64,000 nt of DNA from Pseudomonas kilonensis (GTDB taxonomy: Bacteria; Pseudomonadota; Gammaproteobacteria; Pseudomonadales; Pseudomonadaceae), in contig NZ_LHVH01000024.1 of assembly GCF_001269885.1 (NCBI RefSeq), positions 124,001 through 188,000 of the forward strand, written 5' to 3'. The number at the start of each line of letters is the position of its first letter. The stretch's first letter is position 1. This document shows, one piece after another, positions 52,856 to 62,096 of this stretch. The notes beneath the pieces were generated by a model, which was not told the origin of the DNA, searched no databases, and worked only from the letters and a program-made list of their open reading frames with translations. The position numbers were made by a program, and so were the translations under genes.

Positions 52856-52891
52856 ATTATACTGCCCAACTTCGGACGCATTGTGCGTCCG
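52856..52891. promoter_or_regulatory. Divergent promoter with palindromic operator (XRE / EamA)
   Basis: A perfect -10 TATAAT for the leftward promoter (52861-52856) lies beside CGGACGCA-TTG-TGCGTCCG (52873-52891), an inverted repeat with 8-base arms. The palindrome overlaps the leftward -35 region and sits just upstream of the EamA start at 52913. It is the likely binding site of the XRE regulator. Confidence 0.6.
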
Positions 52892-52912
52892 CCTCAAGTG
52901 GCGCGCAAGGTC

Positions 52913-53845
52913 ATGGCATCGGTGAACTCCCCGCAAGCTTCCTCCCGTTTCTCAAGGTTCAGCAAGGCCGAATGCGTGCTGGTGCTGATTACCATGATCT
53001 GGGGTGGGACTTTCCTGCTGGTGCAACACGCCATGACGGTCAGTGGGCCGATGTTTTTCGTCGGCCTGCGATTTGCCGCCGCGGCCGCGTTTGTCGCGCT
53101 GTTTTCCTGGCGGCATCTGCGGGACCTGACCCTCTTCGAACTCAAGGCCGGGTGCTTCATCGGTGTGGCGATCATGCTCGGCTACGGCCTGCAGACCGTC
53201 GGCCTGCAAACCATCCCCAGTAGCCAATCGGCGTTCATTACCGCGCTTTACGTGCCATTCGTGCCCTTGTTGCAATGGCTGGTGCTGGGCCGTCGACCGG
53301 GCTTGATGCCCAGCCTCGGCATCATGCTGGCGTTCACCGGGCTGATGCTGGTGTCGGGCCCGGCCGGGGCCTCGCTGAACTTCAGCCCCGGTGAAATCGC
53401 CACGTTGATCAGCGCCATCGCGATTGCCGCCGAAATCATCCTGATCAGCGCTTATGCCGGCCAGGTCGATGTGCGCCGGGTGACCGTGGTGCAACTGGCA
53501 AGCACCGCGGTGCTGGCCTTCCTGATGGTGGTGCCGACCCAGGAAAAGATCCCGGATTTTTCCATGTTGCTGCTGGTCAGCGCCGTCGGCCTGGGCGCCG
53601 CCAGCGCAGCGATCCAGGTGGCGATGAACTGGGCACAGAAAAGCGTCTCGCCGACCCGCGCCACGCTGATCTATGCCGGTGAGCCGGTGTGGGCCGGCAT
53701 CGCCGGGCGCCTGGCGGGCGAGCGGTTGCCGGCGATTGCCTTGTTCGGCGCGGCACTGATCGTGGCAGCGGTGATTGTCAGTGAGCTGAAGACCCGCGGA
53801 AAAGGTGTTGTCGAGGTGGATGAGGAGCTTGAGCAGGAGCAGTGA
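52913..53845 (+). CDS. EamA-type (DMT superfamily) metabolite exporter
   Basis: A 310-residue inner-membrane protein with ten hydrophobic segments in two EamA halves (about residues 20-155 and 165-300). The first motif MIWGGTFLLVQHAM and the end-of-half GLQTIPSSQSAFITALYVPFVPLLQ are typical, as is ATLIYAGEPVWAGIAGRLAGERL in the second half. It probably exports an amino acid or related metabolite. AAGG stands three bases before the start. It is divergent from the XRE regulator, which probably represses it. Confidence 0.88.
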   Translation: MASVNSPQASSRFSRFSKAECVLVLITMIWGGTFLLVQHAMTVSGPMFFVGLRFAAAAAFVALFSWRHLRDLTLFELKAGCFIGVAIMLGYGLQTVGLQTIPSSQSAFITALYVPFVPLLQWLVLGRRPGLMPSLGIMLAFTGLMLVSGPAGASLNFSPGEIATLISAIAIAAEIILISAYAGQVDVRRVTVVQLASTAVLAFLMVVPTQEKIPDFSMLLLVSAVGLGAASAAIQVAMNWAQKSVSPTRATLIYAGEPVWAGIAGRLAGERLPAIALFGAALIVAAVIVSELKTRGKGVVEVDEELEQEQ

Positions 53846-53879
53846 GGCCGGTAGAAGCTTAGAAGCCGTGCAGGAGCTG

Positions 53880-53984
53880 TGTAGGAGCTGACGAGTGCAA
53901 CGAGGCTGCGATCTTTCCCCAGACACTTGAATCCCAAGCGAAAGACCAAGATCAAAAGATCGCAGCCTTCGGCAGCTCCTACAC
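53880..53984. repeat. Inverted repeat of the GTAGGAGCTG...GCTGCGATCTTT family
   Basis: TGTAGGAGCTG ... GGCTGCGATCTTT and AAAGATCGCAGCC ... CAGCTCCTACA face each other: a third intergenic palindrome family in the window, different from both others. The rest of the gap to 54141 contains GGGAGCAAGCTCCCTCGCCA (53995-54014) and the antiporter promoter region. Confidence 0.85.
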
Positions 53985-54141
53985 AAGCCCAACGGGAGCA
54001 AGCTCCCTCGCCACGGGTGATGTGTAGGGCGCAAAGTAAGAAAACTCCACCTCTCTTGTAGGATTCTGCGACACCCTCGCGGTTGGTGATCGGGAATACG
54101 CCACGTATGATCCCTCACAACCTCCCGCCGAATAGAAGCCT

Positions 54142-57066
54142 ATGTCACTGATAGTTCTATTGCTTTTGCCCTTCATCGGCAGCTGTGTCGCGGCGCTGCT
54201 GCCGCATAACGCCCGTAACGCCGAATCACTGCTGGCCGGCCTCGTCGCCCTGGCCGGCACGGTTCAGGTGGCCTTGCTGTATCCGCAGATCGCCGACGGC
54301 GGCGTGATCCGTGAGCACTACACCTGGTTGCCCAGCCTGGGCCTGGATTTCGTATTACGCCTGGACGGCTTCGCCTGGCTGTTTTCGTTGCTGGTGCTGG
54401 GCATCGGCACGCTGGTGTCGCTGTACGCTCGCTACTACATGTCGCCGGATGATCCGGTGCCGCGCTTCTTCGCATTTTTCCTCGCGTTCATGGGCGCCAT
54501 GCTCGGGTTGGTGATCTCCGGCAACCTGATCCAGATGGTATTTTTCTGGGAACTGACCAGCCTGTTCTCGTTCCTGCTGATCGGCTATTGGCACCACCGC
54601 GCCGACGCTCGACGCGGTGCCTACATGGCGTTGATGGTGACCGGGGCTGGCGGGCTTTGCCTATTGGCCGGGGTGATGCTGCTCGGCCATGTGGTGGGCA
54701 GCTATGAGCTGGACAAGGTCCTGGCCGCCGGCGACCTGATCCGTGCCCATGCCCTCTACCCCATCCTGTTGCCGCTGATCCTGATCGGCGCCTTGAGCAA
54801 AAGCGCCCAGTTTCCGTTCCACTTCTGGCTGCCCCATGCCATGGCCGCCCCCACGCCGGTGTCGGCGTATCTGCACTCGGCCACCATGGTCAAGGCCGGG
54901 GTGTTCCTGTTGGCGCGGTTATGGCCGTCGCTGTCGGGCAGCGAAGAGTGGTTCTACATCGTCGGCGGCGCGGGAGCCTGTACGTTGCTGCTGGGCGCCT
55001 ACTGCGCGATGTTCCAGAACGACCTCAAGGGCCTGCTGGCCTACTCCACCATCAGCCACCTCGGGCTGATCACCCTGCTGCTGGGCCTGAACAGTCCGCT
55101 GGCGGCCGTGGCGGCGGTGTTTCATATCCTCAACCACGCCACGTTCAAAGCGTCGCTGTTCATGGCCGCCGGGATCATCGACCACGAAAGCGGCACCCGC
55201 GACATTCGCAAGCTCAGCGGCCTGGTGCGGCTGATTCCGTTCACCGCGACCCTGGCCATGGTCGCCAGCGCGGCGATGGCCGGGGTGCCGTTGCTCAACG
55301 GTTTCCTGTCCAAGGAAATGTTCTTCGCCGAGACCGTGTTCATTTCCGCCACGGCCTGGGTCGAACTGGCGCTGCCGATCATCGCTACCATCGCCGGGAC
55401 CTTCAGCGTCGCCTACTCCTTGCGGTTCACCGTGGATGTGTTCTTCGGCCCCACCGCCACCGACCTGCCCCATACCCCTCACGAACCACCGCGCTGGATG
55501 CGCGCGCCGGTGGAACTGTTGGTGTTCACCTGCCTGTTGGTGGGGATCTTTCCGGCCCAGGTGGTCGGCTCGTTGCTCGCGGCCGCCGCGTTGCCGGTGG
55601 TGGGCGGCACACTGCCTGAATACAGCCTGGCGATCTGGCACGGCCTGAACGCACCGATGATCATGAGCCTGGTGGCCATGTCCGGCGGCATCGTCCTGTA
55701 CCTGCTGCTGCGCAAACAGCTCCGGCAAGGGCACATCAAGCACCCGCCGTTCATTGGCCGGCTCAGTGGCAAGCGCTTGTTCGAGCGCTGCCTGGTGCTG
55801 ATGATGCGCCAGGGTCGGCGGTTGGAGCGCAAGATCAGTACCCGGCGCCTGCAAGCCCAACTTTTTTTCCTGGTGCTGGCGGCGGTATTGGCCGGGCTGA
55901 TCCCGATGCTGCACAGCACGCTCGTCTGGGGCGACCGGCCGAAGATCCCCGGTTCCATCGTCTTCGTCACCCTGTGGCTGCTGGCGATCGCCTGTGCCCT
56001 GGGCGCGGCCTGGCAGGCCAAGTATCACCGGCTCGCGGCCCTGACCATGGTCAGCGTCTGCGGCCTGATGACCTGCGTGACCTTCGTCTGGTTCTCCGCC
56101 CCCGACCTGGCCTTGACGCAACTGGTGGTGGAAGTGGTTACCACCGTGCTGATCCTGCTGGGCCTGCGCTGGCTGCCACGGCGGATCGAGGACGTCTCGC
56201 CGCTGCCCAACAGCGAGCGGCGCGCGCGTATCCGACGCCTGCGGGACTTGCTGCTGTCCATCGCCGTCGGCGGCGGTATGGCGCTGTTGTCCTATGCGAT
56301 GCTCACGCGCCAGACGCCTAACGACATCTCTTCGTTCTACTTGAGCCGTGCTCTGCCCGAAGGCGGCGGCAGCAATGTGGTGAACGTGATGTTGGTGGAC
56401 TTCCGGGGCTTCGACACCCTCGGGGAAATCACCGTGCTGGTGGCGGTGGCCCTGGCGGTGTTCGCCCTGCTGCGGCGTTTCCGCCCACCGAAGGAAAGCA
56501 TGCAGTTGCCAGCGCAACAGCGCCTGCTGGCGCCGGACGTGGTCACCGATCTGGTCAACCCGCGCCATGCCAGCGATACCGCATTGGGCTTCATGATGGT
56601 GCCGTCGGTGCTGGTGCGCCTGCTGCTACCGATCGCCCTGGTGGTGTCGTTCTACCTGTTCATGCGCGGCCACAATCAACCCGGTGGCGGCTTCGTGGCC
56701 GGGCTGGTGATGTCCGTGGCGTTCATCCTGCAATACATGGTCGCCGGCACCCAGTGGGTCGAGGCGCAAATGAGCCTGCGGCCGCTGCGCTGGATGGGCA
56801 CCGGGCTGTTGTTCGCCACCGCCACCGGCCTGGGATCGATGGCCGTGGGTTATCCGTTCCTGACCACCCACACCTGGCATTTCGAATTGCCGCTGCTGGG
56901 GGATATCCATCTGGCCAGCGCGCTGTTCTTCGACATCGGTGTGTACGCCGTGGTGGTCGGTTCCACCCTGTTGATCCTCACCGCCCTGGCTCACCAGTCG
57001 GTACGGGCCCATAAGCCGGGCCTGCAAGCCAAACCCGTCGCCGCCGTCAAAGGAGCCACCGCCTGA
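54142..57066 (+). CDS. shaA: Monovalent cation/H+ antiporter subunit A, fused to subunit B (MrpAB)
   Basis: A 974-residue membrane protein. The N-terminal part is the NuoL-like proton-pumping domain of MrpA (SLYARYYMSPDDP, LPHAMAAPTPVSAYLHSATMVKAGVFLLARLWP, LLAYSTISHLGLI). The middle has the DUF4040-type helices. The last ~150 residues are an MrpB domain (FYLFMRGHNQPGGGFVAGLVMSVAFILQYM), which explains the absence of a separate mrpB gene. First gene of a six-gene operon (A/B, C, D, E, F, G) coupled by ATGA overlaps. It supports Na+ (or K+) expulsion and alkaline pH tolerance. Confidence 0.95.
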   Translation: MSLIVLLLLPFIGSCVAALLPHNARNAESLLAGLVALAGTVQVALLYPQIADGGVIREHYTWLPSLGLDFVLRLDGFAWLFSLLVLGIGTLVSLYARYYMSPDDPVPRFFAFFLAFMGAMLGLVISGNLIQMVFFWELTSLFSFLLIGYWHHRADARRGAYMALMVTGAGGLCLLAGVMLLGHVVGSYELDKVLAAGDLIRAHALYPILLPLILIGALSKSAQFPFHFWLPHAMAAPTPVSAYLHSATMVKAGVFLLARLWPSLSGSEEWFYIVGGAGACTLLLGAYCAMFQNDLKGLLAYSTISHLGLITLLLGLNSPLAAVAAVFHILNHATFKASLFMAAGIIDHESGTRDIRKLSGLVRLIPFTATLAMVASAAMAGVPLLNGFLSKEMFFAETVFISATAWVELALPIIATIAGTFSVAYSLRFTVDVFFGPTATDLPHTPHEPPRWMRAPVELLVFTCLLVGIFPAQVVGSLLAAAALPVVGGTLPEYSLAIWHGLNAPMIMSLVAMSGGIVLYLLLRKQLRQGHIKHPPFIGRLSGKRLFERCLVLMMRQGRRLERKISTRRLQAQLFFLVLAAVLAGLIPMLHSTLVWGDRPKIPGSIVFVTLWLLAIACALGAAWQAKYHRLAALTMVSVCGLMTCVTFVWFSAPDLALTQLVVEVVTTVLILLGLRWLPRRIEDVSPLPNSERRARIRRLRDLLLSIAVGGGMALLSYAMLTRQTPNDISSFYLSRALPEGGGSNVVNVMLVDFRGFDTLGEITVLVAVALAVFALLRRFRPPKESMQLPAQQRLLAPDVVTDLVNPRHASDTALGFMMVPSVLVRLLLPIALVVSFYLFMRGHNQPGGGFVAGLVMSVAFILQYMVAGTQWVEAQMSLRPLRWMGTGLLFATATGLGSMAVGYPFLTTHTWHFELPLLGDIHLASALFFDIGVYAVVVGSTLLILTALAHQSVRAHKPGLQAKPVAAVKGATA

Positions 57067-57410
57067 TGGAAGAAGTCATCGCAATCGCAATCGGCGTACT
57101 GGCCGCCTCCGGTGTCTGGCTGGTGTTGCGGCCACGGACCTTCCAGGTGGTCATGGGCCTGTGCCTGCTGTCCTACGGCGTCAACCTGTTCATCTTCAGC
57201 ATGGGCAGCCTGTTCATCGGCAAGGAACCGATCATCAAGGACGGCGTGCCCCAGGACCTGCTGCACTACACCGACCCGCTGCCCCAGGCGCTGGTGCTGA
57301 CGGCCATCGTGATCAGCTTCGCCATGACTGCGCTGTTCCTGGTGGTGCTGCTGGCGTCCCGGGGCCTGACCGGCACCGACCACGTGGACGGCCGGGAGCC
57401 CAAGGAATGA
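57066..57410 (+). CDS. shaC: Monovalent cation/H+ antiporter subunit C
   Basis: A 114-residue NuoK-like small membrane subunit with three helices (IAIAIGVLAASGVWLVL, QVVMGLCLLSYGVNLFIFSMG, LVLTAIVISFAMTALFLVVLL). It carries the DPLPQALVLTAIVISFA signature of MrpC. Its start overlaps the subunit A stop and its stop overlaps the subunit D start. Confidence 0.95.
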   Translation: MEEVIAIAIGVLAASGVWLVLRPRTFQVVMGLCLLSYGVNLFIFSMGSLFIGKEPIIKDGVPQDLLHYTDPLPQALVLTAIVISFAMTALFLVVLLASRGLTGTDHVDGREPKE

Positions 57411-59092
57411 TGTTGACGCCTCATCTGATCGCCGCGCCTATCCTGCTGCCGCTGCTGACCGCCGCGTTGATGCTGATGCTGGGCGAGAAACACCGCCCGC
57501 TCAAGGCACGGATCAATCTGCTTTCCAGCCTGCTGGGCCTGGGCATCGCGGTGCTGTTGCTGAACTGGACCCAGGACCAGGCCCTGCCCGCGTCCATTGG
57601 CGTGTACCTGCCCGGCAACTGGCAGGCGCCGTTCGGCATTGTCCTGGTGGTCGATCGCCTGTCGGCGCTGATGCTGGTACTGACCGGCATCATCGGCGTC
57701 AGCGCCCTGCTCTTCGCCATGGCCCGCTGGGACGGCGCCGGGGCGAGTTTCCATGCGCTGTTCCAGATCCAGCTGATGGGCCTCTACGGGGCCTTCCTGA
57801 CGGCGGACCTGTTCAACCTGTTCGTGTTCTTCGAAGTGCTGCTGGCGGCTTCCTACGGCCTGATGCTGCACGGATCGGGCCGGGCGCGGGTGTCGTCAGG
57901 CCTGCATTACATTTCCATCAATCTGCTGGCCTCGTCGTTGTTCCTGATCGGCGCCGCGCTGATCTATGGCGTCACCGGCACGTTAAACATGGCCGACCTG
58001 GCCCTGAAAATCCCGCTGGTGCCAGAGGCCGACCGCGGCTTGCTGCACGCCGGGGCCGGCATCCTTGCGGTGGCGTTCCTGGCCAAGGCCGGGATGTGGC
58101 CGCTGAACTTCTGGCTGGTGCCAGCCTATAGCGCCGCCAGCGCACCGGTGGCGGCGCTGTTTGCGATCATGACCAAGGTTGGCGTCTACACGATCCTGCG
58201 CCTGTGGACGTTGCTGTTCTCCGGCCAGGCCGGCGCCTCGGCGTATTTCGGCGCCGACTGGCTGGTCTATGGCGGCATGGCGACCATCGCCTGCGCCGCC
58301 ATTGCCATTCTCGCGGCCCAACGGCTGGAGCGCATGGCGAGCCTGAGCATCCTGGTCTCGGCCGGGATCCTGTTGTCGGCCATCGGCTTCGCCCAACCGA
58401 ACCTGGTGGGGGCGGCGCTGTTTTACCTGGTGAGCTCGACCCTGGCGCTTTGCGCGCTGTTCTTGCTGGCCGAGCTGATCGAACGCTCGCGCTCGGCCAA
58501 TGAACTGTCCCTGGACGACGACTTCGACACCTTGCCGCGACCGCTGGAATCCCTGCAACCGCCCAAGGGCATCAACCTCGACGACGAGCAGAAAGCCGTG
58601 GTCGGGCAGGTGATTCCCTGGACCATGGCCTTCCTTGGCTTGAGCTTTATCTTCTGTGCGCTGTTGATTATCGGCATGCCGCCGCTGTCGGGGTTCATCG
58701 GCAAGCTGAGCCTGCTGAGCGCCTTGCTCAATCCCCAAGGCTTCGGAGCCAGCGGCGGGGAGTCGGTATCAAACCAGGCGTGGGGCCTGTTGGCCTTGCT
58801 GATCCTCTCGGGGCTGGCCTCGCTGATTGCCTTTTCACGCCTGGGCATCCAACGTTTCTGGACGCCCCAGGAACGCCCGTCACCGTTGCTGCGGCCGTTC
58901 GAATGCCTGCCGATCGTCGTGCTGCTGGGCCTGGGCATCGCCCTGACCTTCAAGGCCGAACCGTTGCTGCGCTACACCCAATCCGCCGCCGATACGCTGA
59001 ACAATCCGGAACATTATGTGATGTCGGTACTCGCCACCCGCGCCGTGCCCAACCCCGAGACCCGCACCGCATTGCGGGAGGTGCAGCCATGA
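57407..59092 (+). CDS. shaD: Monovalent cation/H+ antiporter subunit D
   Basis: A 561-residue NuoM/N-like proton-translocating subunit with about fourteen helices. Conserved features are FVFFEVLLAASYGLMLHG, the lysine-bearing LAKAGMWPLNFWLVPAYSAASAPVAALFAIMTKVGVYTILRL and IGMPPLSGFIGKLSLL. A charged insert (residues ~365-400, SLDDDFDTLPRPLESLQPP) is longer than in many MrpD proteins. The start is the ATGATG at the subunit C stop. Confidence 0.95.
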   Translation: MMLTPHLIAAPILLPLLTAALMLMLGEKHRPLKARINLLSSLLGLGIAVLLLNWTQDQALPASIGVYLPGNWQAPFGIVLVVDRLSALMLVLTGIIGVSALLFAMARWDGAGASFHALFQIQLMGLYGAFLTADLFNLFVFFEVLLAASYGLMLHGSGRARVSSGLHYISINLLASSLFLIGAALIYGVTGTLNMADLALKIPLVPEADRGLLHAGAGILAVAFLAKAGMWPLNFWLVPAYSAASAPVAALFAIMTKVGVYTILRLWTLLFSGQAGASAYFGADWLVYGGMATIACAAIAILAAQRLERMASLSILVSAGILLSAIGFAQPNLVGAALFYLVSSTLALCALFLLAELIERSRSANELSLDDDFDTLPRPLESLQPPKGINLDDEQKAVVGQVIPWTMAFLGLSFIFCALLIIGMPPLSGFIGKLSLLSALLNPQGFGASGGESVSNQAWGLLALLILSGLASLIAFSRLGIQRFWTPQERPSPLLRPFECLPIVVLLGLGIALTFKAEPLLRYTQSAADTLNNPEHYVMSVLATRAVPNPETRTALREVQP

Positions 59093-59577
59093 AGCGCCTG
59101 TTGCCCGCCCCGTGGTTGTCCCTGGCGCTGTGGTTGCTGTGGCTGGTGTTGAACCTGTCCGTCAGCGCCGGGCATCTGCTGCTGGGCGCAGCGCTGGGCT
59201 TCCTGGCGCCGTTGATGATGCGCCCGTTGCGCCCACGGCCCATCCGTATCCGCCGGCCGTGGGTGGTGTTGCGCTTGTTCCTGCTGGTGGGCCGTGATGT
59301 GCTGGTGTCCAACGTGGCGGTGGCCTGGGGGGTGCTGAACGCCGGACGCCGCCCGCCTCGCTCGCGGTTCATCAAAGTGCCGCTGGACCTGCACGACGCC
59401 AACGGCCTGGCCGCGTTGTCGATGATCACCACGGTGATCCCGGGGACAGTCTGGTCGGAACTGGCCCTGGACCGCAGCATCCTGTTGATGCACGTGTTCG
59501 ATCTGGAAGACGAGGCGTCTTTCATCGCGCATTTCAAGGCTACGTACGAGCGCCCGTTGATGGAGATTTTCCAATGA
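59089..59577 (+). CDS. shaE: Monovalent cation/H+ antiporter subunit E
   Basis: A 162-residue MrpE with two N-terminal hydrophobic segments and the conserved domain SMITTVIPGTVWSELALDRSILLMHVFDLEDEASFIAHFKATYERPLMEIF. GGGAGGTGCAGCC precedes the ATG, which overlaps the subunit D stop. It is needed for assembly of the antiporter complex in characterised systems. Confidence 0.94.
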   Translation: MKRLLPAPWLSLALWLLWLVLNLSVSAGHLLLGAALGFLAPLMMRPLRPRPIRIRRPWVVLRLFLLVGRDVLVSNVAVAWGVLNAGRRPPRSRFIKVPLDLHDANGLAALSMITTVIPGTVWSELALDRSILLMHVFDLEDEASFIAHFKATYERPLMEIFQ

Positions 59578-59852
59578 GCCCCCTGCTGTCCAATGCGATC
59601 CTGTTGAGCCTGTTCCTGCTCTCCCTGGCGATGGTGTTGACCCTGTGGCGACTGTTCAAGGGCCCTTCGGCGCAGGATCGGGTATTGGCCCTGGACTATC
59701 TGTACATCGTGGCGATGCTGATGATGCTGGTGCTGGGCATCCGTTATGCCAGTGACACCTATTTCGAGGCGGCGCTGCTGATCGCCCTGTTCGGCTTTGT
59801 CGGCTCGTTTGCCCTGGCCAAGTTCCTGTTGCGTGGCGAGGTGATCGAATGA
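59574..59852 (+). CDS. shaF: Monovalent cation/H+ antiporter subunit F
   Basis: A 92-residue three-helix membrane subunit with the MrpF signature RLFKGPSAQDRVLALDYLYIVAMLMMLVLGIRY and GFVGSFALAKFLLRGEVIE. Four-base ATGA overlaps on both sides show translational coupling with subunits E and G. Confidence 0.94.
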   Translation: MSPLLSNAILLSLFLLSLAMVLTLWRLFKGPSAQDRVLALDYLYIVAMLMMLVLGIRYASDTYFEAALLIALFGFVGSFALAKFLLRGEVIE

Positions 59853-60211
59853 CCGGCGAACTGTCGATGTGGGTCGAAATCCCGGTGGCGATCCTGCTGG
59901 TGCTCGGCAGCCTCTTCGCCCTGGCCGGAGCGATCGGCCTGGTGCGCTTGAAGGACTATTTCCAGCGCATGCACCCACCGGCCCTGGCATCCACACTGGG
60001 CGCCTGGTGCGTGGCACTGGCTTCGATCGTGTATTTTTCGGCGCTCAAGTCCGCGCCGGTGTTGCACGCCTGGCTGATCCCGATCCTGCTGTCCATCACC
60101 GTCCCGGTGACCACCCTGCTCCTGGCCCGGGCGGCGTTGTTCCGCAAGCGCATGGCCGGGGATGATGTGCCGGCGGAAGTGAGCAGTCGCAGGACCGGGC
60201 ACGACGGCTGA
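59849..60211 (+). CDS. shaG: Monovalent cation/H+ antiporter subunit G
   Basis: A 120-residue MrpG (PhaG_MnhG_YufB) with three helices and the family motif GAIGLVRLKDYFQRMHPPALASTLGAWCVALASIVYF. Last gene of the operon; a composite repeat lies 27 bases after the stop and may serve as a transcript end. Confidence 0.94.
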   Translation: MTGELSMWVEIPVAILLVLGSLFALAGAIGLVRLKDYFQRMHPPALASTLGAWCVALASIVYFSALKSAPVLHAWLIPILLSITVPVTTLLLARAALFRKRMAGDDVPAEVSSRRTGHDG

Positions 60212-60237
60212 CCGCTACCTTAAGGCAAACACCCTTT

Positions 60238-60369
60238 GTGGCGAGGGGATTTATCCCCGCTGGGCTGCGCAGCAGCCCTAAGTGCAGTCACCTCGGTGTG
60301 TCTAGCTAGTTGTGCTCTGCCTTTTTGGGGCTGCTACGCAGCCCAGCGGGGATAAATCCCCTCGCCACA
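60238..60369. repeat. Composite repeat (GTGGCGAGGGGATTTATCCCC type)
   Basis: Outer arms GTGGCGAGGGGATTTATCCC / GGGATAAATCCCCTCGCCAC with GCTGCGCAGCAGCCC and GGGGCTGCTACGCAGCCC inside, between the antiporter operon and the convergent DUF3995 gene. Confidence 0.88.
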
Positions 60370-60388
60370 GGCCGGGTGACGGAGTGAC

Positions 60389-60826
60389 TCAAGCCCACGC
60401 CACCGCCAGCAACCCGGCCCCAAGCACCACGCACAACGGCGAGTAGACCCAGGTGTCGAGCCTGGCGAATGTCGAGTCCTTGACCTCCTTGAAGAAGCCC
60501 ACCAGGTTCGACTCGCCAATGGCCCGGGCGAACATCAGCAAGGCAATCGCGCTGATCAGCCACTGCAACGCCCGATGAGTGACCGGCTGCGCCAGCAGGC
60601 CGACCCGCAGGCACACCAGCAGCGCCACCATCAGCAGCGCCAGGGCCACCAGCAAGGTCAGCCAGCCCGAGGGATCGAACGCCGGTCGCAGCGCCTCCCC
60701 CTGCTTCACCGGTACCTGAGGCACCACAGCCTTGGCCGCCCACCGCCCACCCAGGGCCCAATACATATGAATCAAGCTGATGGTCGCAAACACTGCGACC
60801 AGCGACCGAGCCAATAAAAGCGTCAT
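60389..60826 (-). CDS. DUF3995 family membrane protein
   Basis: A 145-residue protein with four hydrophobic segments and the DUF3995 N-terminal pattern ATISLIHMYWALGGRWAAKAVVPQ. The C-terminal FKEVKDSTFARLDTWVYSPLCVVLGAGLLAVAW is also conserved. The function is unknown. GGAGG eight bases before the chosen ATG fixes the start; the reading frame extends 11 codons further upstream without support. Confidence 0.85.
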   Translation of the reverse strand: MTLLLARSLVAVFATISLIHMYWALGGRWAAKAVVPQVPVKQGEALRPAFDPSGWLTLLVALALLMVALLVCLRVGLLAQPVTHRALQWLISAIALLMFARAIGESNLVGFFKEVKDSTFARLDTWVYSPLCVVLGAGLLAVAWA

Positions 60827-60966
60827 TCGCCAGCCTCCTGAAAAGGGTTGAACAATCATCCTAGCTCGAATTTGGCATTTCGCTGGACGGGCGCAGATTG
60901 CCAGTTCCCAGCGAATGATTCATTGCCCAGGATCAAGCGTTCAACCTGCTGGCACGCGAGAACGCC

Positions 60967-61977
60967 CTAGAGACCGGCAGACACCTTGTCCGCCACCTCC
61001 TTGGGCAGCCAGGCCTGCCAGACCTGTGGATGCGCCTTGAGGAACGCCTCGGCGGCTTCACGAGGTGGGATGCGCTTCTCGCTCATGTCGGCCAGAGCCT
61101 TGTTCAACGGTTCGATGGGCAAGTCGACCTTGCTGAAGAACTCGGCAATCTCCGGGTATTGCTTCTGGAACGGCGCAGAGACGCCAATCGACAGTTTCGA
61201 GGCCAGTGAGCGGGTCGGCTTCGGGTTGGGGTTATCGGCGTCGGTCAGGGTTTTCCAGGCCTCGGCATCGAACGGCGGCTCTTGCAACTGCACCAGCTTG
61301 AAGCGCCCGAGCAGTGGCGTGGGCGACCAGTAATAAAACAGGATCGGCTTGCCCCGGCGGATCGTCGAGCTGATTTCCGCATCCAGCGCCGCCCCCGAAC
61401 CGCTGCGAAAATTCACGTAGCTGTCAGACAGGCCATACGCCTTGAGCTTCTGTTTGTTGACCACCTCGGAGGTCCAGCCAATGGGGCTGTTGAGGAAGCG
61501 CCCCTTGTCGGGGCTCTCCGGGTCCTTGAACACATGCTTGTAGCGCGCCAGGTCTTCGACACTGCGCAAATCCGGCGCCAAGGGTTTGATGCCCTTGGCT
61601 GGGTCGCCCTTGATGACGTATTCGGGCACCCACCAACCTTCCGTCGCGCCTTTGACCGTATCGCCCAGGGCGATCACCTTGCCTTCGGCCTCGGCCTTGA
61701 CCCACACCGGGCTGCGGCCGGCCCATTCCTCGCCGATCACCTGGATGTCGTTATTGGCCAGGGCGGTTTCCAGGGTAATGGTGGTGCCCGGCAATGTGTC
61801 GGTCTGCAACCCGTAGCCTTTTTCGACGATGATCCGCAGGATATCGGTGATCAGGCTGCCACTTTCCCAGTTCAAGTCGGCAAAGTGGATCGGCGCTGTG
61901 GCGGCCGACGTCGGAAGGGGTGAAACCAACACCGCGAAGGTGGCCCAGGCAGCCAGCCACTGTCGAACTCGTTTCAT
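60967..61977 (-). CDS. Glycine betaine/choline-type ABC transporter substrate-binding protein
   Basis: A 336-residue periplasmic OpuAC/ProX-family protein with signal peptide (MKRVRQWLAAWATFAVLVSPLPTSAAT). It has the binding-protein features FADLNWESGSLITDILRIIVEKGYG, EEWAGRSPVWVKA, EGWWVPEYVIKGD and FYYWSPTPLL, which include the aromatic residues that cage quaternary amines. No permease or ATPase is next to it, so it probably works as an additional binding protein for a transporter encoded elsewhere. GAGGTG stands before the ATG; a GTG three codons earlier is possible. Confidence 0.88.
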   Translation of the reverse strand: MKRVRQWLAAWATFAVLVSPLPTSAATAPIHFADLNWESGSLITDILRIIVEKGYGLQTDTLPGTTITLETALANNDIQVIGEEWAGRSPVWVKAEAEGKVIALGDTVKGATEGWWVPEYVIKGDPAKGIKPLAPDLRSVEDLARYKHVFKDPESPDKGRFLNSPIGWTSEVVNKQKLKAYGLSDSYVNFRSGSGAALDAEISSTIRRGKPILFYYWSPTPLLGRFKLVQLQEPPFDAEAWKTLTDADNPNPKPTRSLASKLSIGVSAPFQKQYPEIAEFFSKVDLPIEPLNKALADMSEKRIPPREAAEAFLKAHPQVWQAWLPKEVADKVSAGL

Positions 61978-62096
61978 GCTTTGCACCTCATGCCAGATAC
62001 AGCAATAGCTGAACGGCCCTGCGCAACCGAACGCAAGCCCTGAATAGTTCAGTCAATTGACTGTAGCCGAGGTTCCAGCGAGATCTTGCGAAACGG

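Noticed and set aside
54919..56568. 549-codon frame antisense to the antiporter subunit A gene
   Set aside because: Composition (Gln, His, Arg runs) is that of a reverse-strand shadow; the sense membrane protein is certain.
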